In this document: positions 1 to 5,882 of the stretch, in pieces | How the letters are laid out: every line of letters starts with the position of its first letter | Position numbering within the stretch: position 1 is the stretch's first letter | Assembly: GCA_011051825.1 (NCBI GenBank) | Contig: DRKH01000207.1 | Coordinates: forward strand, 1-6,814 | Direction: 5' to 3' | Source: Desulfobulbus sp. | GTDB taxonomy: Bacteria > Desulfobacterota > Desulfobulbia > Desulfobulbales > Desulfobulbaceae | DNA length: 6,814 bases | Position numbers and translations under genes: made by a program | Notes under the pieces: generated by a model | What the model was told of the DNA's origin: nothing | Database searches by the model: none | Seen by the model: only the letters and a program-made list of their open reading frames with translations

Positions 1-1
1 G

Positions 2-364
2 GTCAGGCCATGTCCCGCAGCGGTGAACGCCTCTTTTTTTACGGTTGGTTTTTTCCACAAGTATACCCAGCTCCTGGTCGGGCCGGTGGCGGAGCAATAC
101 ATTTTCTGGATCTTATTTACGATCAGTATTCCAATCCTGGTATTTGTGGTGAAAGACCTGTATCACCGGGTTAAGAACCGGACATATGACATAATTTTTG
201 CCATCCACCTGTCCCTGATTTGTTTTCTTCTTATTCTGCCCTGGTCCTATTTTTTGTGGGAGAAGTATTTCATGCCCCTGGTTCCGCTCCTTACGATAAC
301 CTGGACGGCCTTTTATCTTGCGTCGGCCTCAGCCTCAAAGAACACTTTTCCCCGGATTGATTAG
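2..364 (+). CDS. C-terminal fragment of a polytopic membrane protein, probable GT-C family glycosyltransferase
   Basis: The frame is open from the left edge to a TAG at 362-364, so this is the last 120 residues of a longer protein. A GTG at 23 is an internal codon, not a likely start. Three hydrophobic segments are visible, counted from that GTG: about residues 26-45, 55-72 and 80-100, with a basic loop (HRVKNRTYD) between the first two. The last pair is joined by WSYFLWEKYFMPLVPLL. An aromatic-rich, proline-containing end of this kind is typical of GT-C enzymes (GT39/ArnT-like), which transfer sugars from polyprenyl-phosphate donors at the outer face of the inner membrane. The catalytic N-terminal region lies outside the window, so the family call is an inference. 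Another multispanning transporter or polymerase is possible. The following gene encodes a secreted beta-helix protein, which fits an envelope polysaccharide locus. Confidence 0.6.
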   Translation, partial: VRPCPAAVNASFFTVGFFHKYTQLLVGPVAEQYIFWILFTISIPILVFVVKDLYHRVKNRTYDIIFAIHLSLICFLLILPWSYFLWEKYFMPLVPLLTITWTAFYLASASASKNTFPRID

Positions 365-466
365 GCCTCATTTACAGGCCGTTACAATCTTTGCCCTTGA
401 CAGCCGGCACCCAAAAACCAATGAGTATACAATACAGCTGTTAATTTTCAGCACCCCGGACAACTC

Positions 467-471
467 AGGAG
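467..471 (+). promoter_or_regulatory. Shine-Dalgarno site that sets the start of the beta-helix gene
   Basis: AGGAG lies 8 bases before the ATG at 480. The reading frame is open upstream as far as 318, inside the previous gene, but the residues before 480 are not signal-peptide-like. From 480 the protein begins with a proper secretion signal. This site therefore selects the 480 start. Confidence 0.75.
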
Positions 472-479
472 ATCACAAA

Positions 480-3400
480 ATGGACAGCTCAACACCAATT
501 TTCTCTACCAAAAACCGGCTGTACGAATCCTGCAGAACTACCGGCTGTCGGATACTCTTTCTCTTCGTTGTCCTGCTGCTGCCCAATACTCTCCGGGCCG
601 CCACATACTATGTGGACGCCACCGGCGGTAATGACGGTTTTGTCGGTACATCCCCTGCAAGCGCCTGGAAAACCATCAACAAGGTAAACAGCGCAAGTTT
701 TGCTCCCGGCGACCGGGTACTGTTGAAACGTGGTGAACGCTGGCATGAGTCCCTTGTCGTTCCATCGTCCGGCGACGTCAACCAGCCTGTAACCTTCGGG
801 GCCTATGGTTCAGGATATCGGCCCATTCTTGATGGAACCTATGCCGAATCGACAGTCTGGCAACAGGTGCAGGGCAACATCTACAGAACCATTCAGCCAG
901 CATTAAGTGCCGACCCCGGGTTGCTTGTGTATAAAGGTCGGGCAAAACCGTCGATTACAACCCTTGAGTTCAGCACAGCGGTTCCGGCGGCCTTGAACAA
1001 AGGGGCCATTCTCCTGCAGACGGATGGTCTCTATACCAGTTTCTGGGTCACCTCAAAAAAAGCCAATACGGTTTCCGGGATTACGTTCTTCACCATAAAT
1101 CCGACAAAAAATGAATATGTCCGTCAACTCAACGCAAACGGCATTGAGGAAAAATGGTCCGATCCCCTCGGCACCCCGACGGTCATAACCAGTCTGGACG
1201 GTTTATCCGAACCCGGGCACTGGTATTGGGACGACCAGACCCAGTCAGTTTATCTCTATTCCGATACGGACCCCAACGCCCTTGACGTACAAATTGCAAG
1301 GTTGTTCACGGGGATTTATACCAATGGCAAAAGTTTTCTCAACATACAGGATATTACCGTTCAGGGGTTCCAGGACCTGGGTGTTTTTATCCGGGGAACC
1401 GAAAACTCGGTTGTGGAAAACATGCATGTATCAAAAATTGGTGCCCGCACATATAAAACCGGCATTCTGCTGAACCGATCACAAAACAATATTATTCAAA
1501 ACAATGTGGTGGATTCTACATTACGGGTAGGTATCGGAATCTATGGAGAACCGGTGACACCCTATTGCCTCGACAACATCATACGCGGCAATTTCATCAG
1601 CAATACCGGTTCATCCGGAATCAGCCTCAATACGGACGCGCCCTCGCTGGGCTACACCGTAGAGAACAACGAATTATCAGACAATACTATCATAGGGGCC
1701 AACGCATTGGCCTATGATTCGGCCGGAATATATTCTCTGTTTGTGGGAGGCGGCAACACTGTTTTGTCCAATACCATTAAAGAGGGCGGCTCCAGGGAAT
1801 TACGAAGCAGCGGCATCATGATCGAAGGGGGAAATGACCCTGCCGTCAAACCGGTAGTTCTTGAAAAAAATATCATTGAAAACAATTCGCTTGCCGGCAT
1901 TGCTGTTTCCGGCAAAGGGCACCGGATTGCCGGAAACATTCTGCGCTATAACGGTAAGCCGTCTTGGGAGACAGCCCAGATGTTATTCTATACTTCCTTT
2001 GGTGAAAATGCCTCAAGCTGTACCGTGGAAAACAATGTCATGGAGGCAAGCCTGAACCAGAAGCTGGTCTCCGTGTTCAACGGTCTGGGGCCGTCCAGCC
2101 CGCCCCACATCATCAACAACAACACCTATTACAGCACAAATCCTACCCCGTTCTGCTGGAGCGGCTGGTCCTGTGACACGCCGCTGGACTTCGTCAACTG
2201 GAACAACAACTCCGGACATGATCTCGATTCGAGCTTCACCCAACCCGCCGATGGGATGGTCTGTCCGGCGGCAATCTGTGACGATGGTGATATTGGGTTC
2301 GACAGGGTCGGCAGCTGGTCAATCTCCTCCTCAAGCGCCGGTTTCTACGGCAGCGACTATCTGCATGATCAGAACAAGACCAAAGGTGGCAAGATAGCCA
2401 CCTGGACCTACATGATCGACGTGGACGGCAATTACGAAATCGCCGGCCAATGGGCGGAAAATCCAAACCGTGCGGCCGATGTCCAGTACAGGTACTCGGT
2501 GGACGGGGGCACGCCGGTAGATTGTGGCCTGCCCGTGGATCAACGCCTTGACGGAGGCCGGGTCAACAGCTTGTGTACCGCTCCGGCTCTGACCGCCGGA
2601 TCAACGCTCACGGTACGTGTACGTAATGATAGCGCCGGCTACGTGATCGCCGATGCGGTACAAATCCAATGGGCGGGCACAAGTGCTCCACCGGCTGCCG
2701 CATTCAGCTTCAGCCAGGCGAACGAAACCCTGCGCATCGACTTTGACGCAAGCGCGTCAAGTGATCCCGATGGAACCGTTGCCGGTTACGACTGGGACTT
2801 TGGCGACGGTACCGTCGGCAGCGGTCGGCTTGTCAGCCATCTCTATTCCACCGCCGGTATCTACTCCGTAACCTTGATGGTCACCGATGACCGGAATACG
2901 ACCAACCAGTTGACCCGGATGGTGATGGTGGAGTCCATCGGTACGGTGGCCTGCCCGGCCGCAATCTGCGACAACACCGACGCCGGGTTCAACACCATCG
3001 GCAGCTGGTCGGCATCTTCATCCAGCCCCGGTTTTTACGGCAGTGATTACCTGCATGATCAGAACAACAGCAAGGGGACAAAATCAGCCACCTGGACCTA
3101 TCTCGTCGGAACGGACGGAAATTACGAAATCGCTGCCCGATGGACGGATAATCCTAACCGTGCCACCGATGTCCAGTACAGATACTCGGTAGATGGCGGC
3201 ATGCTGGTTGATTGCGGCCTGCCTGTGGATCAACGCTTTAACGGAGGTGGGTTCACCGCCCTGTGTACGGCTCCGGCATTGACCGCAGGATCAATACTCA
3301 CGGTGCATGTACGCAATGAGAGCGACGGCTATGTCATCGCCGATGCCGTACAGGCCCAATGGGCGGGTACAAGTGCTCCGCCGACTGCCGCATTCAGCTT

Positions 3401-4061
3401 CAGTCAGGCCAATGAAACCCTGCGCATCGACTTTGACGCAAGCGCATCAAGTGATCCGGACGGAACCATTACCGCCTACAACTGGGATTTTGGCGATGGT
3501 GCCGTCGACAGCGGCCAACTTGTCTCCCATACCTATTCCGTGGCCGGCAGTTACACCGTCGTGATCCTGAAGGTCACCGATGATCAGAATACGACCAACC
3601 AGTTGACCCAAACGGTGAGCGTCCAACCTGTCAGTGGAACGGTTTGCCCGGCCACTATCTGCGACAACAGCGACATCGGGTTCAGCACTGTCGGCAGCTG
3701 GACAACGTCCTCATCAACTTCCGGGTTCTATGGCAGTAATTACCTGCATGATCAGAACAACAGCAAGGGGACAAAATCAGCCACCTGGACCTATCTCATC
3801 AGCGGAAACGGCAACTACGAAATCGCCGGCCAATGGCCGTCATACCCGAACCGTGCAGCCGGTGTGCAATACCGCTACTCGGTAAACGGCAATACGCCGG
3901 TGGATTGCGGCAGCCCTGTTGATCAGCGGCTTAACGGCGGCCGGTTCAACGTCTTGTGCACGGTTCCGGCCCTGACGGCAGGGTCAACCCTGACGGTCGA
4001 CATAGACAATGAGAGCGGCGGCTATGTAATTGCCGATGCGGTACGGGTCATCAAACAGTAA
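480..4061 (+). CDS. Secreted right-handed parallel beta-helix protein with golvesin-like and PKD repeats
   Basis: A 1193-residue exported protein. Residues 1-40 form a long signal peptide: a basic N-region, the hydrophobic core ILFLFVVLLLP, and a likely cut after TLRA. Residues 43-100 (TYYVDATGGNDG, SAWKTINKV, PGDRVLLKRGERW) are the usual opening of pectate-lyase-fold proteins. From there to about 590, short repeats rich in N-N-x-I and G-I/V steps (NNIIQNNVV, NTGSSGISL, ENNSLAGIAV) mark right-handed beta-helix coils. The rest alternates golvesin/Xly-like domains (about 594-731, 823-961, 1055-1193) with two PKD domains (about 736-820 and 965-1050, each with WDFGDG). Each golvesin unit has four cysteines (C595, C600, C682, C699 in the first), consistent with two disulfides. 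Beta-helix proteins of this kind are often polysaccharide lyases, epimerases or surface adhesins. I see no assignable catalytic residues, so substrate and activity are unknown. PKD and golvesin modules probably act as spacers or carbohydrate contacts. No LPXTG, PEP-CTERM or type IX tail is visible. Confidence 0.9.
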   Translation: MDSSTPIFSTKNRLYESCRTTGCRILFLFVVLLLPNTLRAATYYVDATGGNDGFVGTSPASAWKTINKVNSASFAPGDRVLLKRGERWHESLVVPSSGDVNQPVTFGAYGSGYRPILDGTYAESTVWQQVQGNIYRTIQPALSADPGLLVYKGRAKPSITTLEFSTAVPAALNKGAILLQTDGLYTSFWVTSKKANTVSGITFFTINPTKNEYVRQLNANGIEEKWSDPLGTPTVITSLDGLSEPGHWYWDDQTQSVYLYSDTDPNALDVQIARLFTGIYTNGKSFLNIQDITVQGFQDLGVFIRGTENSVVENMHVSKIGARTYKTGILLNRSQNNIIQNNVVDSTLRVGIGIYGEPVTPYCLDNIIRGNFISNTGSSGISLNTDAPSLGYTVENNELSDNTIIGANALAYDSAGIYSLFVGGGNTVLSNTIKEGGSRELRSSGIMIEGGNDPAVKPVVLEKNIIENNSLAGIAVSGKGHRIAGNILRYNGKPSWETAQMLFYTSFGENASSCTVENNVMEASLNQKLVSVFNGLGPSSPPHIINNNTYYSTNPTPFCWSGWSCDTPLDFVNWNNNSGHDLDSSFTQPADGMVCPAAICDDGDIGFDRVGSWSISSSSAGFYGSDYLHDQNKTKGGKIATWTYMIDVDGNYEIAGQWAENPNRAADVQYRYSVDGGTPVDCGLPVDQRLDGGRVNSLCTAPALTAGSTLTVRVRNDSAGYVIADAVQIQWAGTSAPPAAAFSFSQANETLRIDFDASASSDPDGTVAGYDWDFGDGTVGSGRLVSHLYSTAGIYSVTLMVTDDRNTTNQLTRMVMVESIGTVACPAAICDNTDAGFNTIGSWSASSSSPGFYGSDYLHDQNNSKGTKSATWTYLVGTDGNYEIAARWTDNPNRATDVQYRYSVDGGMLVDCGLPVDQRFNGGGFTALCTAPALTAGSILTVHVRNESDGYVIADAVQAQWAGTSAPPTAAFSFSQANETLRIDFDASASSDPDGTITAYNWDFGDGAVDSGQLVSHTYSVAGSYTVVILKVTDDQNTTNQLTQTVSVQPVSGTVCPATICDNSDIGFSTVGSWTTSSSTSGFYGSNYLHDQNNSKGTKSATWTYLISGNGNYEIAGQWPSYPNRAAGVQYRYSVNGNTPVDCGSPVDQRLNGGRFNVLCTVPALTAGSTLTVDIDNESGGYVIADAVRVIKQ
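3046..3104 (+). repeat. 59-base identical direct repeat, copy 1 (second golvesin domain)
   Basis: Identical over 59 bases to 3739-3797, read directly. It encodes the YLHDQNNSKGTKSATWTYL stretch. Identity at third codon positions points to recent duplication or gene conversion rather than selection on the protein alone. Confidence 0.95.
3739..3797 (+). repeat. 59-base identical direct repeat, copy 2 (third golvesin domain)
   Basis: Partner of 3046-3104 at an offset of 693 bases. The matching stretch of the first golvesin domain (around 2356-2414) is similar but carries several substitutions, so the second and third units are each other's closest relatives here. Confidence 0.95.
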
Positions 4062-4066
4062 TTTCA

Positions 4067-4119
4067 AGACAAGCGATGCTATACCTGATTTGGGAAAAGC
4101 TGAGCTTTGCACGTAATCA
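4067..4119 (+). repeat. Dispersed repeat, copy A, upstream of the NTF2-like gene
   Basis: Matches 6730-6782 without gaps at about 37 of 53 positions by eye. The best core is GAAAAGCTGA at 4094-4103. It begins just after the stop codon of the beta-helix gene and ends 39 bases before the next start. It contains a perfect small inverted repeat, AAAGCT-G-AGCTTT at 4096-4108, which the other copy has lost. Read in frame, the two copies give similar peptides (PDLGKAELCT and PDHGKAEPCT), with 9 of 16 differences at third positions. A decayed coding fragment is therefore one explanation. Confidence 0.6.
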
Positions 4120-4147
4120 TGTAAAAACAATATTCCATTGGATTTCC

Positions 4148-4152
4148 GGAGA
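4148..4152 (+). promoter_or_regulatory. Shine-Dalgarno site selecting the GTG start at 4159
   Basis: GGAGA sits 6 bases before a GTG at 4159. The alternative TTG at 4138 in the same frame has no such site upstream. Confidence 0.65.
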
Positions 4153-4158
4153 CATCCT

Positions 4159-4662
4159 GTGACAACCGGTAACAGACTTCTTTTTATTTTTATCGCAACT
4201 GTTCTTGCTGTCGGACTGATCTTTGTTCTGTTTCCCAACCAGGAGAAGGAGGTGAAAAAACAGCTGAACCGGCTCAGCCAGTACGCCTCCAAGCAACAGG
4301 ACGAGCCAACCCTGGCGTCCCTGGCAAAATCCGCCAAGATCGGCCAGCTCTTTGCCGACACCTGCACCCTTACGATCAAAAATCCAAGGCTCGAGGGCAG
4401 CTACAGCCGCAAGGAGATCATGGATCGCATCACCATGGCCAGAAATGCTTTTGGCGTGCTGGATGTCTCCTTTTACGATATGAGTATAGAGTTTCCTGTT
4501 GAGGGGAGAGCAAAAGCACTGTTGACCATGCGCCTGCTTGGCAAGCTGGGCAAGGAAAAGGAAGATTTTGCCGACGTCCGGGAGGTGCAGGTTGATCTGA
4601 AAAAAACAGAACGGAAATGGTTGATAAATGGAGTCGAGTTTATTGAAGTCCTGGAAAAATAG
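4159..4662 (+). CDS. Membrane-anchored protein with an NTF2/SnoaL-like C-terminal domain
   Basis: A 167-residue protein from the GTG start, whose Shine-Dalgarno site favours it over the TTG at 4138 (174 residues). Residues 7-25 (LLFIFIATVLAVGLIFVLF) form one transmembrane anchor or an uncleaved signal. The short NR-containing N-terminus should stay in the cytoplasm, leaving about 140 residues in the periplasm. The tail runs as an amphipathic helix (EKEVKKQLNRLSQYASKQQ), then LAKSAKIGQLFADTCTLTI, a helix around the SRKEIMDRITMARN stretch, and three predicted strands ending in KWLINGVEFIEVL. This order of helices followed by a curved sheet resembles the NTF2-like fold, which serves as a small binding or scaffold domain in many unrelated proteins. 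No catalytic residues can be named. It stands 97 bases after the beta-helix gene on the same strand, so co-transcription is possible. The specific role is unknown. Confidence 0.8.
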   Translation: MTTGNRLLFIFIATVLAVGLIFVLFPNQEKEVKKQLNRLSQYASKQQDEPTLASLAKSAKIGQLFADTCTLTIKNPRLEGSYSRKEIMDRITMARNAFGVLDVSFYDMSIEFPVEGRAKALLTMRLLGKLGKEKEDFADVREVQVDLKKTERKWLINGVEFIEVLEK

Positions 4663-4754
4663 CAAAAAAAAACATTTCTGTGACCTGAGTGGCAGAACTA
4701 CTCATAAAAACACCCTATTGTTCGTTCCGACAAACACTCCTTCCCCGGGCGGAC

Positions 4755-4764
4755 ACGTAACCGG
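4755..4764 (+). repeat. Left flanking direct repeat (likely target-site duplication)
   Basis: ACGTAACCGG, identical to 5053-5062. One base (G4765) separates it from the left terminal inverted repeat. Confidence 0.7.
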
Positions 4765-4765
4765 G

Positions 4766-5052
4766 CACAGCCGTCAAGCTGAGGAGAATACGATGATATA
4801 TCAATCGATTGCGCCACGTAGCCCGCCCCCGGAGTCTACGCTTACCTGCGGGCGATTGGTGGTAAAAAGATAAACCGGTTTTGTGTAGGATGGGCACCGC
4901 CCACCAGCAGAAAGTGGGTTATAATAATAGCTGCTTCGCCGGAAGGACGTTGCTGCATATAGAGTGCATGGGGTTCGGCAGCTTTTTTTGGTGGGCAATG
5001 CCCAACTTTTTTGCTTCTGCCAATGACATTTATTCTTAGCTTGACGGCTATG
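4766..5052. mobile_element. MITE-like non-autonomous element of 287 bases
   Basis: The ends form a terminal inverted repeat. CACAGCCGTCAAGCT at 4766-4780 pairs with the reverse complement of 5038-5052, CATAGCCGTCAAGCT, matching at 14 of 15 bases. With a 3-base gap the pairing continues through AGAATA (4785-4790) and TATTCT (5031-5036). The element is flanked by a direct repeat of 10 bases, as expected for a target duplication. No transposase frame fits inside, so any movement would need an enzyme supplied in trans. A 10-base duplication is in the range seen for IS4-related families, but the family is not identified here. A second inverted-repeat structure is nested inside it. Confidence 0.7.
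4889..5006. repeat. Nested inverted-repeat structure with TGGGCA/TGCCCA arms
   Basis: GATGGGCACCGCCCACCA at 4889-4906 is matched by the reverse complement of 4989-5006, GTTGGGCATTGCCCACCA, at 15 of 18 positions. Each arm is itself nearly palindromic: TGGGCA-A-TGCCCA on the right. Inside, AGCTGC near 4930 can pair with GCAGCT at 4977-4982, which is followed by seven T residues and so looks terminator-like. Arms of the form TGGGCAnTGCCCA occur as dispersed repeats in many bacterial genomes. This may be a second small element inserted in the first, or the internal part of one folded element. Confidence 0.6.
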
Positions 5053-5062
5053 ACGTAACCGG
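5053..5062 (+). repeat. Right flanking direct repeat (likely target-site duplication)
   Basis: ACGTAACCGG, directly abutting the right terminal inverted repeat that ends at 5052. Same orientation and sequence as 4755-4764. Confidence 0.7.
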
Positions 5063-5089
5063 CCAAGGGGCTAACTCTGTTTTTCACCC

Positions 5090-5117
5090 GGCAGTGAGGG
5101 TACCCGGCCTCCCTGCC
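5090..5117 (+). promoter_or_regulatory. Hairpin in the leader of the HdeD-like gene
   Basis: GGCAGTGAGG at 5090-5099 pairs with CCTCCCTGCC at 5108-5117, 9 of 10 positions matched, around an 8-base loop. It is followed by CTTTCTT and then the AAGGAG ribosome binding site at 5125-5130. The weak T-rich tail makes it a poor terminator. Its place directly before the ribosome binding site would suit an attenuator, an mRNA-stabilising stem or a partial terminator. Confidence 0.45.
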
Positions 5118-5138
5118 CTTTCTTAAGGAGAAAAGAAC

Positions 5139-5693
5139 ATGACCGATACGATGTTAACCAAGCGTGAAATTCCATCATTTGGTAAATATACCCTGATCAC
5201 CGGAATTGTCCTTATCCTCCTCGGCATGACCGGGATAATTCTTCCGGCCATACTGGCCCTGGGGACAGCTCTTTTTTTCGGCTGGCTGCTGCTGACGGCC
5301 GGTATTGTCTGGGCACTTCATACCTTCCGATACAGTCCGAAAAATTTCCTGGACTGGTTAAAACCGTTTCTTTTGATTCTCTGCGGCTGTCTAATCATCT
5401 TTTACCCTTTAACCGGCATAGCCGCTGTCAGCCTGCTCCTGGCAATTTATCTGATGATGGATGCCTTTGGCAGTTTTTCCCTCGCCAAGGCCATTCATCC
5501 GGGAAAAGGCTGGGGCTGGATGACCTTCAATGGAGTTACTTCGCTCATTCTGGCGTTTTTATTTCTAATCAGTGGGCCGGTAACATCCATATGGCTGATT
5601 GGAATATATATCGGCATCAGCCTGTTCTTCGACGGGTTTGTCCTTGTTACCATCGGCTGGAAGTTAAAGAAAGCAGAGCAACATGGAGAATAG
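5139..5693 (+). CDS. HdeD family acid-resistance-like membrane protein (DUF308)
   Basis: A 184-residue integral inner-membrane protein. The start is fixed by AAGGAG at 5125-5130, 8 bases before the ATG. Six hydrophobic segments are visible at about residues 18-38, 41-62, 74-90, 92-114, 125-145 and 149-172, with a basic C-terminal tail (WKLKKAEQHGE). The family's repeated pattern of a glycine-rich helix pair is clear: GIVLILLGMTGIILP then GWLLLTAGI in the first half, and GIAAVSLLLAIYLMMDAFGS and IGIYIGISLFFDGFVLV later. The length agrees with typical HdeD proteins of about 180-190 residues. In E. coli, HdeD contributes to acid resistance at high cell density, with no known biochemical activity. 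In other phyla the role is undefined, so only the family is assigned. The MITE-like element lies directly upstream and could carry or interrupt its promoter. Confidence 0.88.
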   Translation: MTDTMLTKREIPSFGKYTLITGIVLILLGMTGIILPAILALGTALFFGWLLLTAGIVWALHTFRYSPKNFLDWLKPFLLILCGCLIIFYPLTGIAAVSLLLAIYLMMDAFGSFSLAKAIHPGKGWGWMTFNGVTSLILAFLFLISGPVTSIWLIGIYIGISLFFDGFVLVTIGWKLKKAEQHGE

Positions 5694-5810
5694 AGAATGA
5701 AAAAATGGTAACCTTCTAAAACTCCAGCATAAGTTATAAACCAGCAGGCTGGACCAGATTTTTCGGCCCCGGCCACAACGAATTATGAAAATAGCCTGGA
5801 ACTCGCTCTT

Positions 5811-5833
5811 GCAGCACCGCTCAGCGGTGCTGC
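5811..5833. repeat. Strong 10-base-pair hairpin upstream of gpmA
   Basis: GCAGCACCGC and GCGGTGCTGC pair perfectly around TCA. No T-run follows, so it is not a classical terminator. The right arm could alternatively pair with the adjacent GCAGCA at 5834-5839 (TGCTGCGCAGCA is a 12-base palindrome), but that hairpin would be weaker. Confidence 0.75.
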
Positions 5834-5843
5834 GCAGCATCCA

Positions 5844-5856
5844 GGCGCTCCGCGCC
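5844..5856. repeat. Second hairpin in the gpmA leader
   Basis: GGCGC-TCC-GCGCC, five G/C pairs around a 3-base loop, followed by GATTTTC. It lies 10 bases past the first hairpin and 12 bases before the gpmA ribosome binding site (AAGGAA, 5869-5874). On its own it would be a weak terminator for the upstream gene. The pair together resembles a REP-type intergenic repeat. Confidence 0.5.
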
Positions 5857-5882
5857 GATTTTCAAATAAAGGAAACTGAGAT

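Larger units (their letters stand above)
2259..4058 (+). repeat. Tandem golvesin-PKD module repeats inside the beta-helix gene
   Basis: Two and a half copies of a golvesin-plus-PKD unit, with a period of 690 bases (first to second) and 693 bases (second to third golvesin). The extra codon comes from one added residue in the second PKD, where VTLMVTDD is replaced by VVILKVTDD. Bases 2671-2810 and 3361-3500 differ at about 16 of 140 positions by eye. The sequence ends on a golvesin unit with no third PKD. Confidence 0.9.
4663..5138 (+). other. 476-base gene-free region occupied mostly by a MITE-like element
   Basis: No convincing gene lies between the NTF2-like gene and the HdeD-like gene. From 4663 to 4754 there is an A-run just past the stop codon (4671-4679) and nothing else recognisable. 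From 4755 to 5062 lies the repeat-bounded element described separately. From 5063 to 5138 lie a hairpin and the ribosome binding site of the next gene. A 26-codon frame at 4793-4873 with a good Shine-Dalgarno site is discussed as a finding. Confidence 0.8.

Noticed and set aside
364..380. GGCCT/AGGCC hairpin after the glycosyltransferase-like gene as a terminator
   Set aside because: Only five base pairs with a 7-base loop and no T-run.
397..431. TTGACA (397-402) and TATACA (426-431) as a sigma-70 promoter for the beta-helix gene
   Set aside because: The spacing is 23 bases, well outside the usual 16-18, and no better-placed partner is present for either box.
318..479. N-terminal extension of the beta-helix gene back to an ATG at 318
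   Set aside because: It would overlap the previous gene by 47 bases and bury the signal peptide more than 50 residues in. The ATG at 480 has a Shine-Dalgarno site and begins a normal signal peptide.
489..746. Minus strand frames within the beta-helix gene (for example 489-746, 1712-1939, 2013-2243)
   Set aside because: Shadows of a long, well-supported + strand gene, with low-complexity arginine- and proline-rich products typical of antisense translation.
4117..4665. 182-residue open frame on the minus strand opposite the NTF2-like gene
   Set aside because: It covers almost exactly the + strand gene, which has a good start site, a membrane anchor and a sensible fold. The antisense product has no recognisable domain.
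5741..5763. CCAGC/GCTGG followed by ATTTTTC as the terminator of the HdeD-like gene
   Set aside because: The stem is at most four or five pairs with a very small loop, and the T-run is separated from it by several bases.
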